Part shown: piece by piece, positions 8,941 to 17,846 of the stretch
Numbering within the stretch: the stretch's first letter is position 1
Layout of the letters: every line of letters begins with the position of its first letter
Notes under the pieces: model-generated
The model's input: only the letters and a program-made list of their open reading frames with translations
Databases searched by the model: none
What the model was told of the DNA's origin: nothing
Assembly (NCBI RefSeq): GCF_014652795.1
Contig: NZ_BMZM01000002.1
Location: 372,001 to 436,000, forward strand
Reading direction: 5' to 3'
DNA from: Kushneria pakistanensis
GTDB taxonomy: Bacteria; Pseudomonadota; Gammaproteobacteria; Pseudomonadales; Halomonadaceae
Length of the DNA stretch: 64,000 bases
Translations under genes and position numbers: made by a program

Positions 8941-10641
8941 ATGAAAGGCTTACTGAAACTGACGCTCTGCGCGGTCGCGCTGCAGGCCGGCAGCGTGTCT
9001 GCCGCCGATGACATCGCCGATCGGGTCTATCGGCACGGCAATATCCATACGCAAAACGATCAGCGCGACCATGCCGAGGCAGTGGCCACCAGGGATGGCG
9101 TGTTTCTGGCCGTCGGACGTGATCAGGACATCAAGAGCTATATCGGCCCTGATACCGAGGTGGTCGATCTGCAGGGCAAAACGGTCATGCCCGGCATCAT
9201 CGACGCTCATGGCCATTACGTGCGCGGTTTTCAGCGCGAGCTTTTCAGCTGTGATTTCTCCAGCAGCACGCCTGCGGCGGCGATTGCCGAGAAGGTCGAG
9301 GCCTGTGTGAAGCGGGCCAGGCCCGGCGAGTGGGTGGTAGGCGGGGCCTGGGCATCAAGTTATGCCAACACCGGCGGCGTCAACAAGGCCCTGCTGGATG
9401 CGGTATCGCCGGACAACCCCGTCTATCTGCTCGATGACACCGGCCACAACGGCTACGTCAACTCAAGGGCGCTGGCCGCGGCAGGTTTCACGAAGGAGAA
9501 GGCGCGCGAGATGCCGGCGATTGTCACTGATGCCAGCGGTGAGCCAACTGGCATCCTGCAGGAAGATGCCGCCGGTGCGCTGACTCGGATTATCCCGCCG
9601 ATGGATGATGAGAAATACCAGGCGGTCGTCAAAAGGGCGGTCGAGATGGCCAACCGCTACGGCATCACCACCTTCGTTGAGGCACGCACCGACCGGCCCA
9701 CGATCCGGGCCTATCATGACGTGGATGGCAACACCGGGCTGACCGCGCGGGTGGTGGCCTTTCTTCAGTACGACACCGACTTCAACGAATCCAGGCAGAC
9801 GCAGCGCGAGACGCTCAATCAGCGCCAGCGCTATCAGTCCGACAACGTGGATGCCAATAACGCCAAGTTCTATCTGGATGGCGTGCCGCCGGCATTCACC
9901 GCCGCACTCCTGAGCCCCTATCAGGCGGACGCCCTGCATGAGCACCATCTGCCGGAGGATTTTCACGGCCAGCTTCGCATGAGCCCGGATGCGCTGCGCC
10001 GGGACGCCATCGCGCTGGATCAGCAGGGCATTACCCTCAAGTTTCACGCCGCAGGCGATGCGGCGGTACGCGAGGCGCTGGACACTCTTGAGGCCGTACG
10101 CCGGGCCAATCCCCAGGGGCATCTTCACCACTCCATCGCCCATGTCGGCATGGCAAGTCCGCAGGATCTGCCCCGCTTCAGGGCTCTGGACGTGACCGCT
10201 GACATCGCCCCGCCCATCTGGATAGAGGGTCCCTACAGCGACGCCATGACCGAGGTAATCGGCAGCGAGCGCTACGCACGAACGCCGCCCTCCGCGGAGC
10301 TTTTGAAGGCCGGTGCCACCATTGCCTATGGCTCGGACTGGCCATCCATTGCCAGCTCGATCAACCCCTGGCCGTCGCTTGCCTCAATGATGCACCGTGA
10401 TATCGGCCCCGAGCAGAGCATTGCGCTGCAGGCCGCCGTCGATACGATGACCCGCGGCGGGGCCTGGTCGGTCAACAAGTCCGCCGAGATCGGCTCGATC
10501 GAGCCGGGCAAGTCGGCCGACATGGTTGTCATCGATCGCGACCCGTTTGCCATTGCAGTCGATGATATTGCCAATACCCAGGTGCTTTTGACGGTGTTTC
10601 GTGGCCGCCCGGTCTATCAGGCTGATTCAGCGACCGACTAA
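8941..10641 (+). CDS. Exported amidohydrolase, YtcJ-like (COG1574)
   Basis: A 566-residue metal-dependent amidohydrolase. It begins with a signal peptide (MKGLLKLTLCAVALQAGSVSA), so it probably works in the periplasm. The metal-binding HxH is seen at PGIIDAHGHYVRG, followed by the YtcJ-type segments LDDTGHNGYVNSRAL, KFYLDGVPPAF, KFHAAGDAAVREALD and YGSDWPS. The ATG at 8941 is preferred to the far-upstream in-frame codon because it starts the signal peptide and follows AAAGGGGTGGGG. It follows the amidase gene by 318 bp, so it may be transcribed separately. YtcJ-like enzymes hydrolyse amide or formamide bonds; the exact substrate is unknown. Confidence 0.8.
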   Translation: MKGLLKLTLCAVALQAGSVSAADDIADRVYRHGNIHTQNDQRDHAEAVATRDGVFLAVGRDQDIKSYIGPDTEVVDLQGKTVMPGIIDAHGHYVRGFQRELFSCDFSSSTPAAAIAEKVEACVKRARPGEWVVGGAWASSYANTGGVNKALLDAVSPDNPVYLLDDTGHNGYVNSRALAAAGFTKEKAREMPAIVTDASGEPTGILQEDAAGALTRIIPPMDDEKYQAVVKRAVEMANRYGITTFVEARTDRPTIRAYHDVDGNTGLTARVVAFLQYDTDFNESRQTQRETLNQRQRYQSDNVDANNAKFYLDGVPPAFTAALLSPYQADALHEHHLPEDFHGQLRMSPDALRRDAIALDQQGITLKFHAAGDAAVREALDTLEAVRRANPQGHLHHSIAHVGMASPQDLPRFRALDVTADIAPPIWIEGPYSDAMTEVIGSERYARTPPSAELLKAGATIAYGSDWPSIASSINPWPSLASMMHRDIGPEQSIALQAAVDTMTRGGAWSVNKSAEIGSIEPGKSADMVVIDRDPFAIAVDDIANTQVLLTVFRGRPVYQADSATD

Positions 10642-10683
10642 CCCTGTCATGGCGGCTTTGACCCTGGAAAGCGCCGACCTGAC

Positions 10684-10722
10684 AAAACGCCCCGCCCCTC
10701 ATGTGAGGGGGCGGGGCGTTTT
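10684..10722. terminator. Bidirectional terminator between amidohydrolase and gabD-like genes
   Basis: A long stem (AAAACGCCCCGCCC paired with GGGCGGGGCGTTTT, one bulged G) flanked by A and T runs. It serves the two convergent genes. Confidence 0.85.
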
Positions 10723-10766
10723 AGGTCAGGCGTCATACCTGTCGGGCGGTACAGCGCTCCGGCAGA

Positions 10767-12218
10767 TTATTTGATGCCCATGCACAGGTACTTGACCTCG
10801 AGGTAGTCCTCGATGCCGTAGTGCGAGCCTTCGCGGCCGACGCCGGACGCCTTGATGCCGCCAAACGGGGCGACTTCAGTGGAGATGATGCCCTCGTTGA
10901 TGCCGACCATGCCGTACTCGAGCGCCTCGCCCATGCGCCAGCTGCGGCCCAGATTCTGGGTGTAGACGTAGGCCGCCAGACCAAAGGGCGTGTCGTTGGC
11001 CATGGCGATGGCTTCCTGCTCACTGCTGAAACGAAACAGCGGCGCGAGCGGGCCGAAGGTCTCCTCACCGGCCACATCCATGTCAGAGGTCACATCACCA
11101 AGCACCGTGGGCTCGAAGAAGCTGCCGCCCAGCGCGTGGGGTTTGCCGCCACACAGCACCTTCGCGCCATGTTCAACGGCGTTGTCGATATGGGCGCGAA
11201 CCTTGTCGACTGCCTTCTGGTTGATCAGCGGCCCCTGCTGGGCGCCCTCCTCTTCGGCCGGCGCCACCTTGAGCGCCTTCACAGCCGCAATCAGCTTGTC
11301 GCTGAAGGCGTCATAGACGGCATCGTGAACCAGAAAACGGTTGGTGCACACACAGGTCTGACCGCTGTTGCGGAATTTCGAGGCGATCGCACCCTCGACG
11401 GCGGCGTCCAGATCGGCATCATCAAAGACGATGAACGGCGCGTTGCCGCCCAGCTCCATGCTGACCTTCTTGATGGTGCCGGCGCACTCCTCCATCAACT
11501 GACGGCCGATCTCGGTGGAGCCGGTAAAGGAGAGCTTGCGGATGGTCTCGCTGTGGGTGAGCTCGGTGCCAATCTCGCCGGCACGCCCGGCCACCACGTT
11601 GAAAACGCCTGCCGGTACGCCCGCGCGCTCGGCAAGCTCGGCCAGCGCCAGTGCCGACAACGGCGTCTCGGAGGCGGGCTTCAATACCATGGTGCAGCCG
11701 GCGGCCAGTGCCGGGCCGGCCTTGCGGGTGATCATGGCGATCGGGAAGTTCCAGGGCGTGATCGCGGCGACCACGCCCACCGGTTGCTTGATCACCACCA
11801 GGCGACGGTCGGGCTTGTCGTTGGGGATGACGTCGCCATAGACGCGCTTGCCTTCCTCGGCGAACCACTCGATGAAGCTGGCGCCGTAGTCGACCTCACC
11901 GCGGCTCTCGGCCAGCGGCTTGCCCTGCTCCGCACTCAGAATGCGGGCCAGATCTTCCCGGTGCTCCTGCATCAGCGCGAACCAGCGCTTGAGAATCAGC
12001 GAGCGCGCTTTCGCGGTCATGTCGCGCCAGGCCGGCAGCGCGGTATTGGCCGCCTCGATGGCGCGCCGGGTTTCGGCCTTGCCCACGCGGGCAACGGTGG
12101 CGACGGTCTCGCCGTTGGCCGGGTTGGTCACGTCAAAGGTGTCGCCGCTGTCGGCGTCCACCCATTGGCCGTTGATGTAGGCCTGCTGGCGCAGAAGATT
12201 CAAATCCGTGAGGTTCAT
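10767..12218 (-). CDS. gabD: Succinate-semialdehyde dehydrogenase, GabD-like
   Basis: A 483-residue aldehyde dehydrogenase oxidising succinate semialdehyde to succinate with NAD(P)+. The ALDH fold is clear: cofactor region ITPWNFPIAMITRK, FTGSTEIG, the Glu region MELGGNAPFIVFDDADLD, and catalytic Cys in NSGQTCVCTNR (the double-Cys GabD signature). The ATG at 12218 follows GGAACAG; an in-frame TTG upstream is disfavoured. It is the last gene of the hpaD-hpaI unit, 66 bp after hpaI. HpaI releases succinate semialdehyde, so this gene completes the route into the TCA cycle. Confidence 0.9.
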   Translation of the reverse strand: MNLTDLNLLRQQAYINGQWVDADSGDTFDVTNPANGETVATVARVGKAETRRAIEAANTALPAWRDMTAKARSLILKRWFALMQEHREDLARILSAEQGKPLAESRGEVDYGASFIEWFAEEGKRVYGDVIPNDKPDRRLVVIKQPVGVVAAITPWNFPIAMITRKAGPALAAGCTMVLKPASETPLSALALAELAERAGVPAGVFNVVAGRAGEIGTELTHSETIRKLSFTGSTEIGRQLMEECAGTIKKVSMELGGNAPFIVFDDADLDAAVEGAIASKFRNSGQTCVCTNRFLVHDAVYDAFSDKLIAAVKALKVAPAEEEGAQQGPLINQKAVDKVRAHIDNAVEHGAKVLCGGKPHALGGSFFEPTVLGDVTSDMDVAGEETFGPLAPLFRFSSEQEAIAMANDTPFGLAAYVYTQNLGRSWRMGEALEYGMVGINEGIISTEVAPFGGIKASGVGREGSHYGIEDYLEVKYLCMGIK

Positions 12219-12284
12219 GGTCTGTTCCAAATAAGGGGCCGGCCGTGGGGGCGGGCCCGGTGAATCAAGGAAAGGCAGGCAACA

Positions 12285-13088
12285 TCAGTACACCGATGAC
12301 GACGGTGCCGCCGGGGCGTCGCCGCCCTTGAATTCGCCGGCCAGCGTCTTCAGCGCGTTCATCAGCACGCTGGTATCCACGCCGACCGCCACGAAGGTGG
12401 CGCCAAGCTCGAGATAGCGGCGGGCCAGCGTTTTGTTGGCCGAGAGGATGCCGGCGGCCTTGCCGGCCTTTTGAATGCGGGCGATGCCGTCCTCGATGGC
12501 GTTCTGGACGTCGTCATGGCCCGGGTCGCCGCGATGGCCCAGCGAGGCGCTTAAATCGGCCGGGCCGATGAAGACACCGTCGACGCCCTCAACGGCGGCG
12601 ATCTCGTCAAGGTTCTCAAGCCCCTTTTGCGTCTCGATCTGGACGAGCAGGCAGACTTCGCCGTCGGCCTGATCGAGATAGCCGGGGATCGAGTTCCAGC
12701 GCGAGGCGCGGGCCAGCGCGCTGCCCACGCCGCGAATGCCCTCGGGCGGGTAACGGGTGGCACGTACCAGCTCGCGGGCCTGCTCGGCGGTATCGACCAT
12801 CGGCACCAGCAGGGTCTGCACGCCAATGTCGAGATACTGCTTGATCAGGGCGGCCTCGCCCACGGGCGGGCGCACCACCGGCTGGGCGTCGTAGGGCGTG
12901 ACCGCCTGCAGCTGCTGGAGAATGGTGCGCAGATCGTTCGGGGCGTGCTCGCCGTCGATCAAGAGCCAGTCAAAGCCTGCGTTGGCGGCGAGTTCGGCGC
13001 AGTAGCCATCGGCCAGCCCGAGCCACAGCCCGATCTGCGCCTGCTGACGGGCCAGGGCCTGCTTGAAGGTATTGATCGGCATATCCAT
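12285..13088 (-). CDS. hpaI: HpaI, 4-hydroxy-2-oxoheptanedioate aldolase
   Basis: A 267-residue class II aldolase of the HpcH/HpaI family that splits 4-hydroxy-2-oxoheptanedioate into pyruvate and succinate semialdehyde, the last ring-derived step of homoprotocatechuate breakdown. The family features are [15 protein letters not shown], the metal-binding Glu in [17 protein letters not shown], and [19 protein letters not shown]. Length equals the enteric enzyme. AAGGAG lies 6 bases before the ATG. It sits 44 bp after hpaD and 66 bp before the gabD-like gene. Confidence 0.93.
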   Translation of the reverse strand: MDMPINTFKQALARQQAQIGLWLGLADGYCAELAANAGFDWLLIDGEHAPNDLRTILQQLQAVTPYDAQPVVRPPVGEAALIKQYLDIGVQTLLVPMVDTAEQARELVRATRYPPEGIRGVGSALARASRWNSIPGYLDQADGEVCLLVQIETQKGLENLDEIAAVEGVDGVFIGPADLSASLGHRGDPGHDDVQNAIEDGIARIQKAGKAAGILSANKTLARRYLELGATFVAVGVDTSVLMNALKTLAGEFKGGDAPAAPSSSVY

Positions 13089-13132
13089 GGGGCGCTCCTT
13101 GCGTGGTGTCGCGTTACATCGAAAAGATGGCG

Positions 13133-13987
13133 TTACATCGGAAATACGGCGTTGATCTGGCCGGTACCGGAGCTGCCAAACGGCGCGGTCAGAATTTCGG
13201 CCGGCCGGTCATGGCCCTCGCCGAGCACGCCCATCAGCATCGCGGTGTCATGCATGCCGCCCTCGCCGTAGCAGTGCTGGGCGTACTCCGGCAGCATGGC
13301 GCGAAACGCGTCGAACTTGCCTTCGCGCCACAGCTCGACCACGCGAATGTCCATCTGGCGGTCGAATTCGCGGGTCCAGCAGTGCAGGTTCTCGAGCGCA
13401 TTGGCGTTGTCGCTGAAGCGATGCGATAACGACCCGGAAGCCAGCACCATCACCCTGTGATCGCTGGCCTCGATCGCCTGGCGTACGGCGGCGCCGAAGC
13501 GAATGCTGTCGTTCAGGTCGTGCCAGGCATCCCAGGCGGCGATGGAAATCACCTTGAAGGGCTGCTCGTCCGGCACGTCCATGTGCATGTAGCGCATGGG
13601 CACCAGCGTGCCGTATTCAAGCTTGAGGCTCTGGATATTGTGCGCCATGGTGCGGATATCGGAGCCGTTGGCGTACTCGGCGATCGCTCGGCCAAGCTCT
13701 GGGCAGCCGTCGTACCTGTAGGGCATGTTCTGAATGAAGTGCGGCAGCTCGTTGCTGGTATACACGCCTTCGAAATGATCGCCGCAGTTGATGTGATAGC
13801 CGCTGTTGACCAGCCAGTGCGTGTCAAAGACCACGGCGACGTCGGCACCGAGCTCGCGGGCGCGACGCGCGATCTCCTTGTGCCCGGCAATCGCCTCGGC
13901 GCGGCATCCATGATGCGGGCCGGGCTGCTCGGAGAGATACATCGAGGGGACGTGTGTGATCTTGGCGGCGAGTACGATTTCACCCAT
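13133..13987 (-). CDS. hpaD: HpaD/HpcB, 3,4-dihydroxyphenylacetate 2,3-dioxygenase (LigB, class III extradiol type)
   Basis: A 284-residue Fe(II) ring-cleavage enzyme that opens homoprotocatechuate to 5-carboxymethyl-2-hydroxymuconate semialdehyde. It resembles enteric HpcB along its length ([66 protein letters not shown]). Conserved His residues in ITHVP, FDTHW and GSLSHR fit the metal site. The ATG at 13987 is preceded by AAGGA; a long upstream extension of the frame is not coding. A structurally unrelated enzyme predicted for the same reaction is encoded at 16807-17787. Confidence 0.93.
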   Translation of the reverse strand: MGEIVLAAKITHVPSMYLSEQPGPHHGCRAEAIAGHKEIARRARELGADVAVVFDTHWLVNSGYHINCGDHFEGVYTSNELPHFIQNMPYRYDGCPELGRAIAEYANGSDIRTMAHNIQSLKLEYGTLVPMRYMHMDVPDEQPFKVISIAAWDAWHDLNDSIRFGAAVRQAIEASDHRVMVLASGSLSHRFSDNANALENLHCWTREFDRQMDIRVVELWREGKFDAFRAMLPEYAQHCYGEGGMHDTAMLMGVLGEGHDRPAEILTAPFGSSGTGQINAVFPM

Positions 13988-14141
13988 GATGGCATTCCTT
14001 GACGCGGACGGGCGGGGCCGAACGGCTTGAGCGCGAGTCAGACAGCGTCGTTGAGCGACGTGCCCGTCGGTGATTGTTTCGGTAGTGGTTGGTATGGCGG
14101 CCTGTCGGGCCGCTGCACCGCGCAGGTCCAGGAGCGCAGCC

Positions 14142-15041
14142 ATGACGCTGGCATTCATTCCCAACATCACCATTGGTCAGGAGTATGACCAGCGCTACGC
14201 CGATGCACCGGTGCACCACGATTCGCTGGCGCACATGGCGAACTTCTACGGGCGCAACATGCCGGTGCATCACCATGACCGGTTCTTTCAGGTGCACTAT
14301 GTCAAAAGCGGCATGGTGCGGGTCTATCTGGACGATCGGCAGTTTCACCAGCAGGGACCGATGTTCTTTCTGACCCCGCCGACCGTACCTCACTCCTTTA
14401 CCACCGAAGACGGCAGTGACGGCCATGTACTGACCGTGCGCCAGCAGCTGGTCTGGTCGCTGCTCGAGGAGATCCCCGCGCTGGGTGATGCCTCGACCGT
14501 GGCGCCGGTGTGCGTGGCCACTGGCCGGGTCAGCGACGAGACGCGCCCGGAAGTGCGCCGCGTCGAACACCTTTTTGACGAGCTGCGTCTTGAGTTCGAG
14601 GCCGACCGGCCGGGCCGGGAGGCTTCGCTGATCGCCCTGACGCGGCTGATCTTCATCGGGCTGTTTCGCCTGTCGGCCAACTCGCTCAAGGCCCAGAGCG
14701 TGCGCCACGACGAGCTGTCGCTGTTTCACCGCTTCAATCTGGAGATCGAGGCCCGCTACCGGGCGCACTGGACGCTTTCGGACTACGCCCGCGCGCTCAA
14801 CGTCACCGAGGCGCGCCTCAACAGCGTCTGCCGACGCATCGCCGGCGTGCCCAGCAAGCGGGTGGTGCATGATCGCTTGATGCAGGAGGCGCGACGCCTT
14901 CTGACCTTCACCCGCATGAGCGTCAACGAGATCGGCTATCAGCTCGGGTTTCATGACCCCGCCTACTTCTGTCGATTCTTTGCGCGTCATGCCAGCACCA
15001 CCCCCTCGGGTTACCGTCGCGATCAGCCCGGCCACGGCTAG
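14142..15041 (+). CDS. hpaA: HpaA, AraC-family activator of 4-hydroxyphenylacetate catabolism
   Basis: A 299-residue AraC/XylS regulator. The N-terminal cupin sensor contains MPVHHHDRFFQVHYV and the C-terminal domain has two HTHs (LSDYARALNVTEARLNSVCRR; VNEIGYQLGFHDPAYFCRFFARH). It resembles HpaA, which activates hydroxyphenylacetate genes. The ATG at 14142 follows CCAGGAGCGCAGC. The gene is inserted between the two minus-strand hpa operons, divergent from hpaD with a 154-bp shared promoter region, and convergent with hpaH. Confidence 0.87.
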   Translation: MTLAFIPNITIGQEYDQRYADAPVHHDSLAHMANFYGRNMPVHHHDRFFQVHYVKSGMVRVYLDDRQFHQQGPMFFLTPPTVPHSFTTEDGSDGHVLTVRQQLVWSLLEEIPALGDASTVAPVCVATGRVSDETRPEVRRVEHLFDELRLEFEADRPGREASLIALTRLIFIGLFRLSANSLKAQSVRHDELSLFHRFNLEIEARYRAHWTLSDYARALNVTEARLNSVCRRIAGVPSKRVVHDRLMQEARRLLTFTRMSVNEIGYQLGFHDPAYFCRFFARHASTTPSGYRRDQPGHG

Positions 15042-15072
15042 CGGGTTCGATCCCGGGTCAAACGTCAGCCGC

Positions 15073-15873
15073 TTATTCAAATGCCAGCGACACGACGCCG
15101 AACGGGCCGTAGTCGGCTTCGATGTTGCTGCCGGAGGGGCATTCGATCGGGCCGATGAACGAGCCCGACAGGATGACCTGGCCGGCCTCGATGCGCTGCC
15201 CGTAGGTCGCCATGCGACGCGCCAGCCATACGATGCCGGTGACCGGATCATCCAGCACGCCGGCCCCCAGGCCCGTGGCCATGACGTCCCCATTGCGCTT
15301 GACGATCGAGCCGACCCAGCGCAGATCCAGCGTACGCGGGTCGTGGCGCTCGGCGCCCAGCACGATGCCGGCGTTGGCGGCGTTGTCGGAGACGGTGTCA
15401 AAGATCACCCGCGTCTGACCGGTCTCGGGATCCTTTCTGACGATGCGGGTATCGAGAATCTCGATGGCCGGCGCCACAAAATCGGTGGCAGCCAGCACGT
15501 CCTCGCGTGTGACCTCGCCTTCCAGCGGCGCCTTCATGACAAAGGCGATCTCGGCCTCGATGCGCGGCTGGATGAAATGATCCTTCGAAATCACGGCGCC
15601 GGACTCAAAGCGCATGTAGTCATAGAGCACGCCGCTGTCGGGCGTGTCGATGCCGAGCGCGTCCTGCATGACGCGCGAGGTCAGACCGATCTTCCAGCCG
15701 ATGATCTCGTGCTCATGCGTTTTGCGCGCCATCTGGGCGGTCTGGATGGCGTAGGCATCATCCAGGGTCATGTCCGGATATGTTTTTGACAGCAGTCCGA
15801 TCTGCTGGCGACTTTTCTCGGCCTCAAGCAGGGCATCGGCGGCGGCGGCAATCTGATCGTCAGTCAGTGGCAT
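15073..15873 (-). CDS. hpaH: HpaH, 2-oxo-hept-4-ene-1,7-dioate hydratase
   Basis: A 266-residue hydratase of the FAH/MhpD superfamily that adds water to 2-oxohept-4-enedioate, giving the substrate for HpaI. It matches HpcG/HpaH in length and in motifs such as IGWKIGLTSRVMQ, RIEAEIAFVMKAPL (acidic metal ligands) and DTVSDNAANAGIVLG. The ATG at 15873 is chosen because GGAGG lies 9 bases upstream; it overlaps the preceding hpaG-like gene by 14 bp, implying coupled translation. It is the last gene of the hpaF operon. Confidence 0.93.
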   Translation of the reverse strand: MPLTDDQIAAAADALLEAEKSRQQIGLLSKTYPDMTLDDAYAIQTAQMARKTHEHEIIGWKIGLTSRVMQDALGIDTPDSGVLYDYMRFESGAVISKDHFIQPRIEAEIAFVMKAPLEGEVTREDVLAATDFVAPAIEILDTRIVRKDPETGQTRVIFDTVSDNAANAGIVLGAERHDPRTLDLRWVGSIVKRNGDVMATGLGAGVLDDPVTGIVWLARRMATYGQRIEAGQVILSGSFIGPIECPSGSNIEADYGPFGVVSLAFE

Positions 15874-16750
15874 GCTGCTCATCCTCCACACCGTTGGTCA
15901 GCGTGCCGATGCCGTCGGCCTCGACCTCGATTACATCACCCGGCTTGAGCCAGATCGGCGGATCAAACCGGGCGCCGGCGCCGGTGGGCGTACCGCAGAC
16001 AATCACATCGCCCGGCACCAGGGTGGTGAAGGTCGAGACGTAATTCACGATGTAGCGGAAGTCGAACATCATCCGCGAGGTGCGATCGTTCTGGCGAACT
16101 TCGCCGTTGACGCGGGTGGTCAGCTCGATGTCATCAAGCTGGTCGGCACTTTTGAACGGCACCAGCCACGGGCCGATGGCGCCGGTGGCATCGAAGTTCT
16201 TGCCTTGCGTGACGTTGAACTTGGCGTGGCGGACCCAGTCGCGAATGGTGCCTTCGTTGCACAGCGTCAGTGCGGCAATGTGCTCATAGGCCTTTTCGCG
16301 CGAAATGCGGCGACCGCCCTTGCCGATCACGATGGTGACTTCGCCTTCGTAGTCGAGCTGTTCACTCTCCGGGGGTCGCACAAGATTTTCGTTATGGCCG
16401 ACAAAGCTGCGCGGGAAGCGGATAAACAGCGACGGTTTGCTCGGGGCGGCCTGGCCGTCCTTGTACTCTTCGTTGCGCGAGGGGAAGTTGACGCCGACGC
16501 AGATCAGCTTTTCCGGGTTGGCGATCGGGATCAGCCAGGTGACGTCTTCCTCACGGTAGCTCGGGCTGCGGTCTTTGGCGGTGGTCAGCAGCTCATCGAT
16601 GGCGCCGGCCTCGATCACTTCCTTGAGCCCCTTGAAACGCGCGCCGAATTCCTGGCTCAGGTCGATGATGCCTTCATCGGTCACGACGCCGTAGCGGTCA
16701 GTGCCTTCAGCGTGAAAGGCGGCGAGACGGGGAGGCAGTGCTGTGGTCAT
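15860..16750 (-). CDS. hpaG: FAH-family decarboxylase/isomerase, single-domain HpaG-like
   Basis: A 296-residue fumarylacetoacetate-hydrolase-family enzyme. The FAH core is visible: KLICVGVNFPSRNEEY, the metal-binding DYEGEVTIVIGKGG, CNEGTIRDWVRH, FDATGAIGPWLVP and VIVCGTPTGAGARF. In the hpa pathway HpaG decarboxylates 5-oxopent-3-ene-1,2,5-tricarboxylate and then isomerises the product. The enteric protein (~429 residues) is a fusion of two FAH domains, whereas only one full domain with an N-terminal extension is present here. Position between the dioxygenase and hpaH supports the role. Whether one domain does both steps, or a second gene lies elsewhere, cannot be told from the window. Confidence 0.8.
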   Translation of the reverse strand: MTTALPPRLAAFHAEGTDRYGVVTDEGIIDLSQEFGARFKGLKEVIEAGAIDELLTTAKDRSPSYREEDVTWLIPIANPEKLICVGVNFPSRNEEYKDGQAAPSKPSLFIRFPRSFVGHNENLVRPPESEQLDYEGEVTIVIGKGGRRISREKAYEHIAALTLCNEGTIRDWVRHAKFNVTQGKNFDATGAIGPWLVPFKSADQLDDIELTTRVNGEVRQNDRTSRMMFDFRYIVNYVSTFTTLVPGDVIVCGTPTGAGARFDPPIWLKPGDVIEVEADGIGTLTNGVEDEQHATD

Positions 16751-16806
16751 GACGTTTCTCCTGCAGGGCCCGGCATTGGCCGGGCCGGATGCTCAGACAG
16801 TACGGT

Positions 16807-17787
16807 TCAGGGCGCGATGATGGGCGTGGCGTTGAGCTGGGAGTCCACGGGCTCCAGATTTTCAAAAAGCGAACCGTGTTCGAACCAGGAGCGTGGCGCC
16901 GGGGCACCCCACAGGGTCTGGCGCTGCGGATCCTTCAGGTCCCACTTGATCGCTTCCAGATCCGGATCAACGGTCTGGTAGTCCGAGCAGTAGATCTCGA
17001 TGCGATGGCCGTCCGGATCGAGCACATAGAGGAAGAAGGCATTGGAGATGCCGTGACGGCCCGGGCCGCGCTCGATGTTACTGACATAGCCGGTGGTGGC
17101 CATCAGATCGCACAGATCAATGATGTTCAGCGGTGTCGGCACCCAGAACGCCGTGTGGTGCAGGCGCGGACCGCGGCCGTTGGTGAATGCCATGTCATGC
17201 ACGCCGCCCTTGCGATGGGTCCATGCCGCCCACAGCTTGCCGCTTTCCTCGTCCTCGGTGTATTCGGTGACGCGAAAGCCGAGCTGATTGTAGAAATCGA
17301 CCGACTTGTCCACGCTGGGCGAGAACAGGTTGAAATGGTCGATGCGCAGCGGCTTGACGCCCTTGTAGAGGGCGTACTGCTGATGGATCGGAGAGAGCCG
17401 GTCCATTTTGAAATAAAGCTCAAGAGGCACGTCAAAGCAGTCGGTGGTACGCAGCGTGCGACCCTGATAGGGACGCTCGACCCACTCGACCGGATGACCG
17501 TGCTCCTTGAACCAGTCGTGCGCCTTGTCGAGCTCCTGCTCGTCGAACACCTTGAGCGATAGCGACTTGACGGTGGCGGTGTCGCTTTTTTCCAGCACGA
17601 TGCAGTGGTGGCCGCGCTCTTCCATCGCGCGCAGATAGATGCGCTTGTCGTCTTCATCGGTGACCTGCAGACCGAGCGTGTCGACGTAAAAGTGGCGGCT
17701 TTTGGCCAGATCAGTGACGCCGAACACCACATGGCTCAGGCGAATGATGTTGAACGCTGGATAAAGGTTGGGCGTTGGAATGGGCAT
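16807..17787 (-). CDS. Type I (VOC-fold) 3,4-dihydroxyphenylacetate 2,3-dioxygenase
   Basis: A 326-residue extradiol dioxygenase built from vicinal-oxygen-chelate repeats, like Brevibacterium HPCD and Arthrobacter MndD (Fe or Mn enzymes that cleave homoprotocatechuate). Predicted metal ligands are His151 (RIDHFNLF), His210 or 211 (RLHHTAFW) and Glu264 (GHRIEIYCSDY). Two N-terminal and two C-terminal VOC modules are seen (LSHVVFGVTDLAKSRHFY; DHFNLFSPSVDKSVDFYNQLGF). The ATG at 17787 follows GGAGACAAGT; the longer frame is not needed. It lies between hpaE and the hpaG-like gene. The unrelated LigB-type HpaD at 13133-13987 is predicted to do the same step. Confidence 0.88.
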   Translation of the reverse strand: MPIPTPNLYPAFNIIRLSHVVFGVTDLAKSRHFYVDTLGLQVTDEDDKRIYLRAMEERGHHCIVLEKSDTATVKSLSLKVFDEQELDKAHDWFKEHGHPVEWVERPYQGRTLRTTDCFDVPLELYFKMDRLSPIHQQYALYKGVKPLRIDHFNLFSPSVDKSVDFYNQLGFRVTEYTEDEESGKLWAAWTHRKGGVHDMAFTNGRGPRLHHTAFWVPTPLNIIDLCDLMATTGYVSNIERGPGRHGISNAFFLYVLDPDGHRIEIYCSDYQTVDPDLEAIKWDLKDPQRQTLWGAPAPRSWFEHGSLFENLEPVDSQLNATPIIAP

Positions 17788-17846
17788 GACTTGTCTCCAT
17801 GAGATTCCGGGCAGGAGGCGCTTCCGGCCCCCTGCGGGTAGCGATA

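Noticed and set aside
10821-12263. 480-codon plus-strand frame opposite gabD
   Set aside because: Antisense shadow of a clear aldehyde dehydrogenase, composition rich in His, Gly and Arg without domains.
13980-15401. 473-codon minus-strand frame across hpaA and hpaH
   Set aside because: Overlaps two confident genes in other frames and has no motifs.
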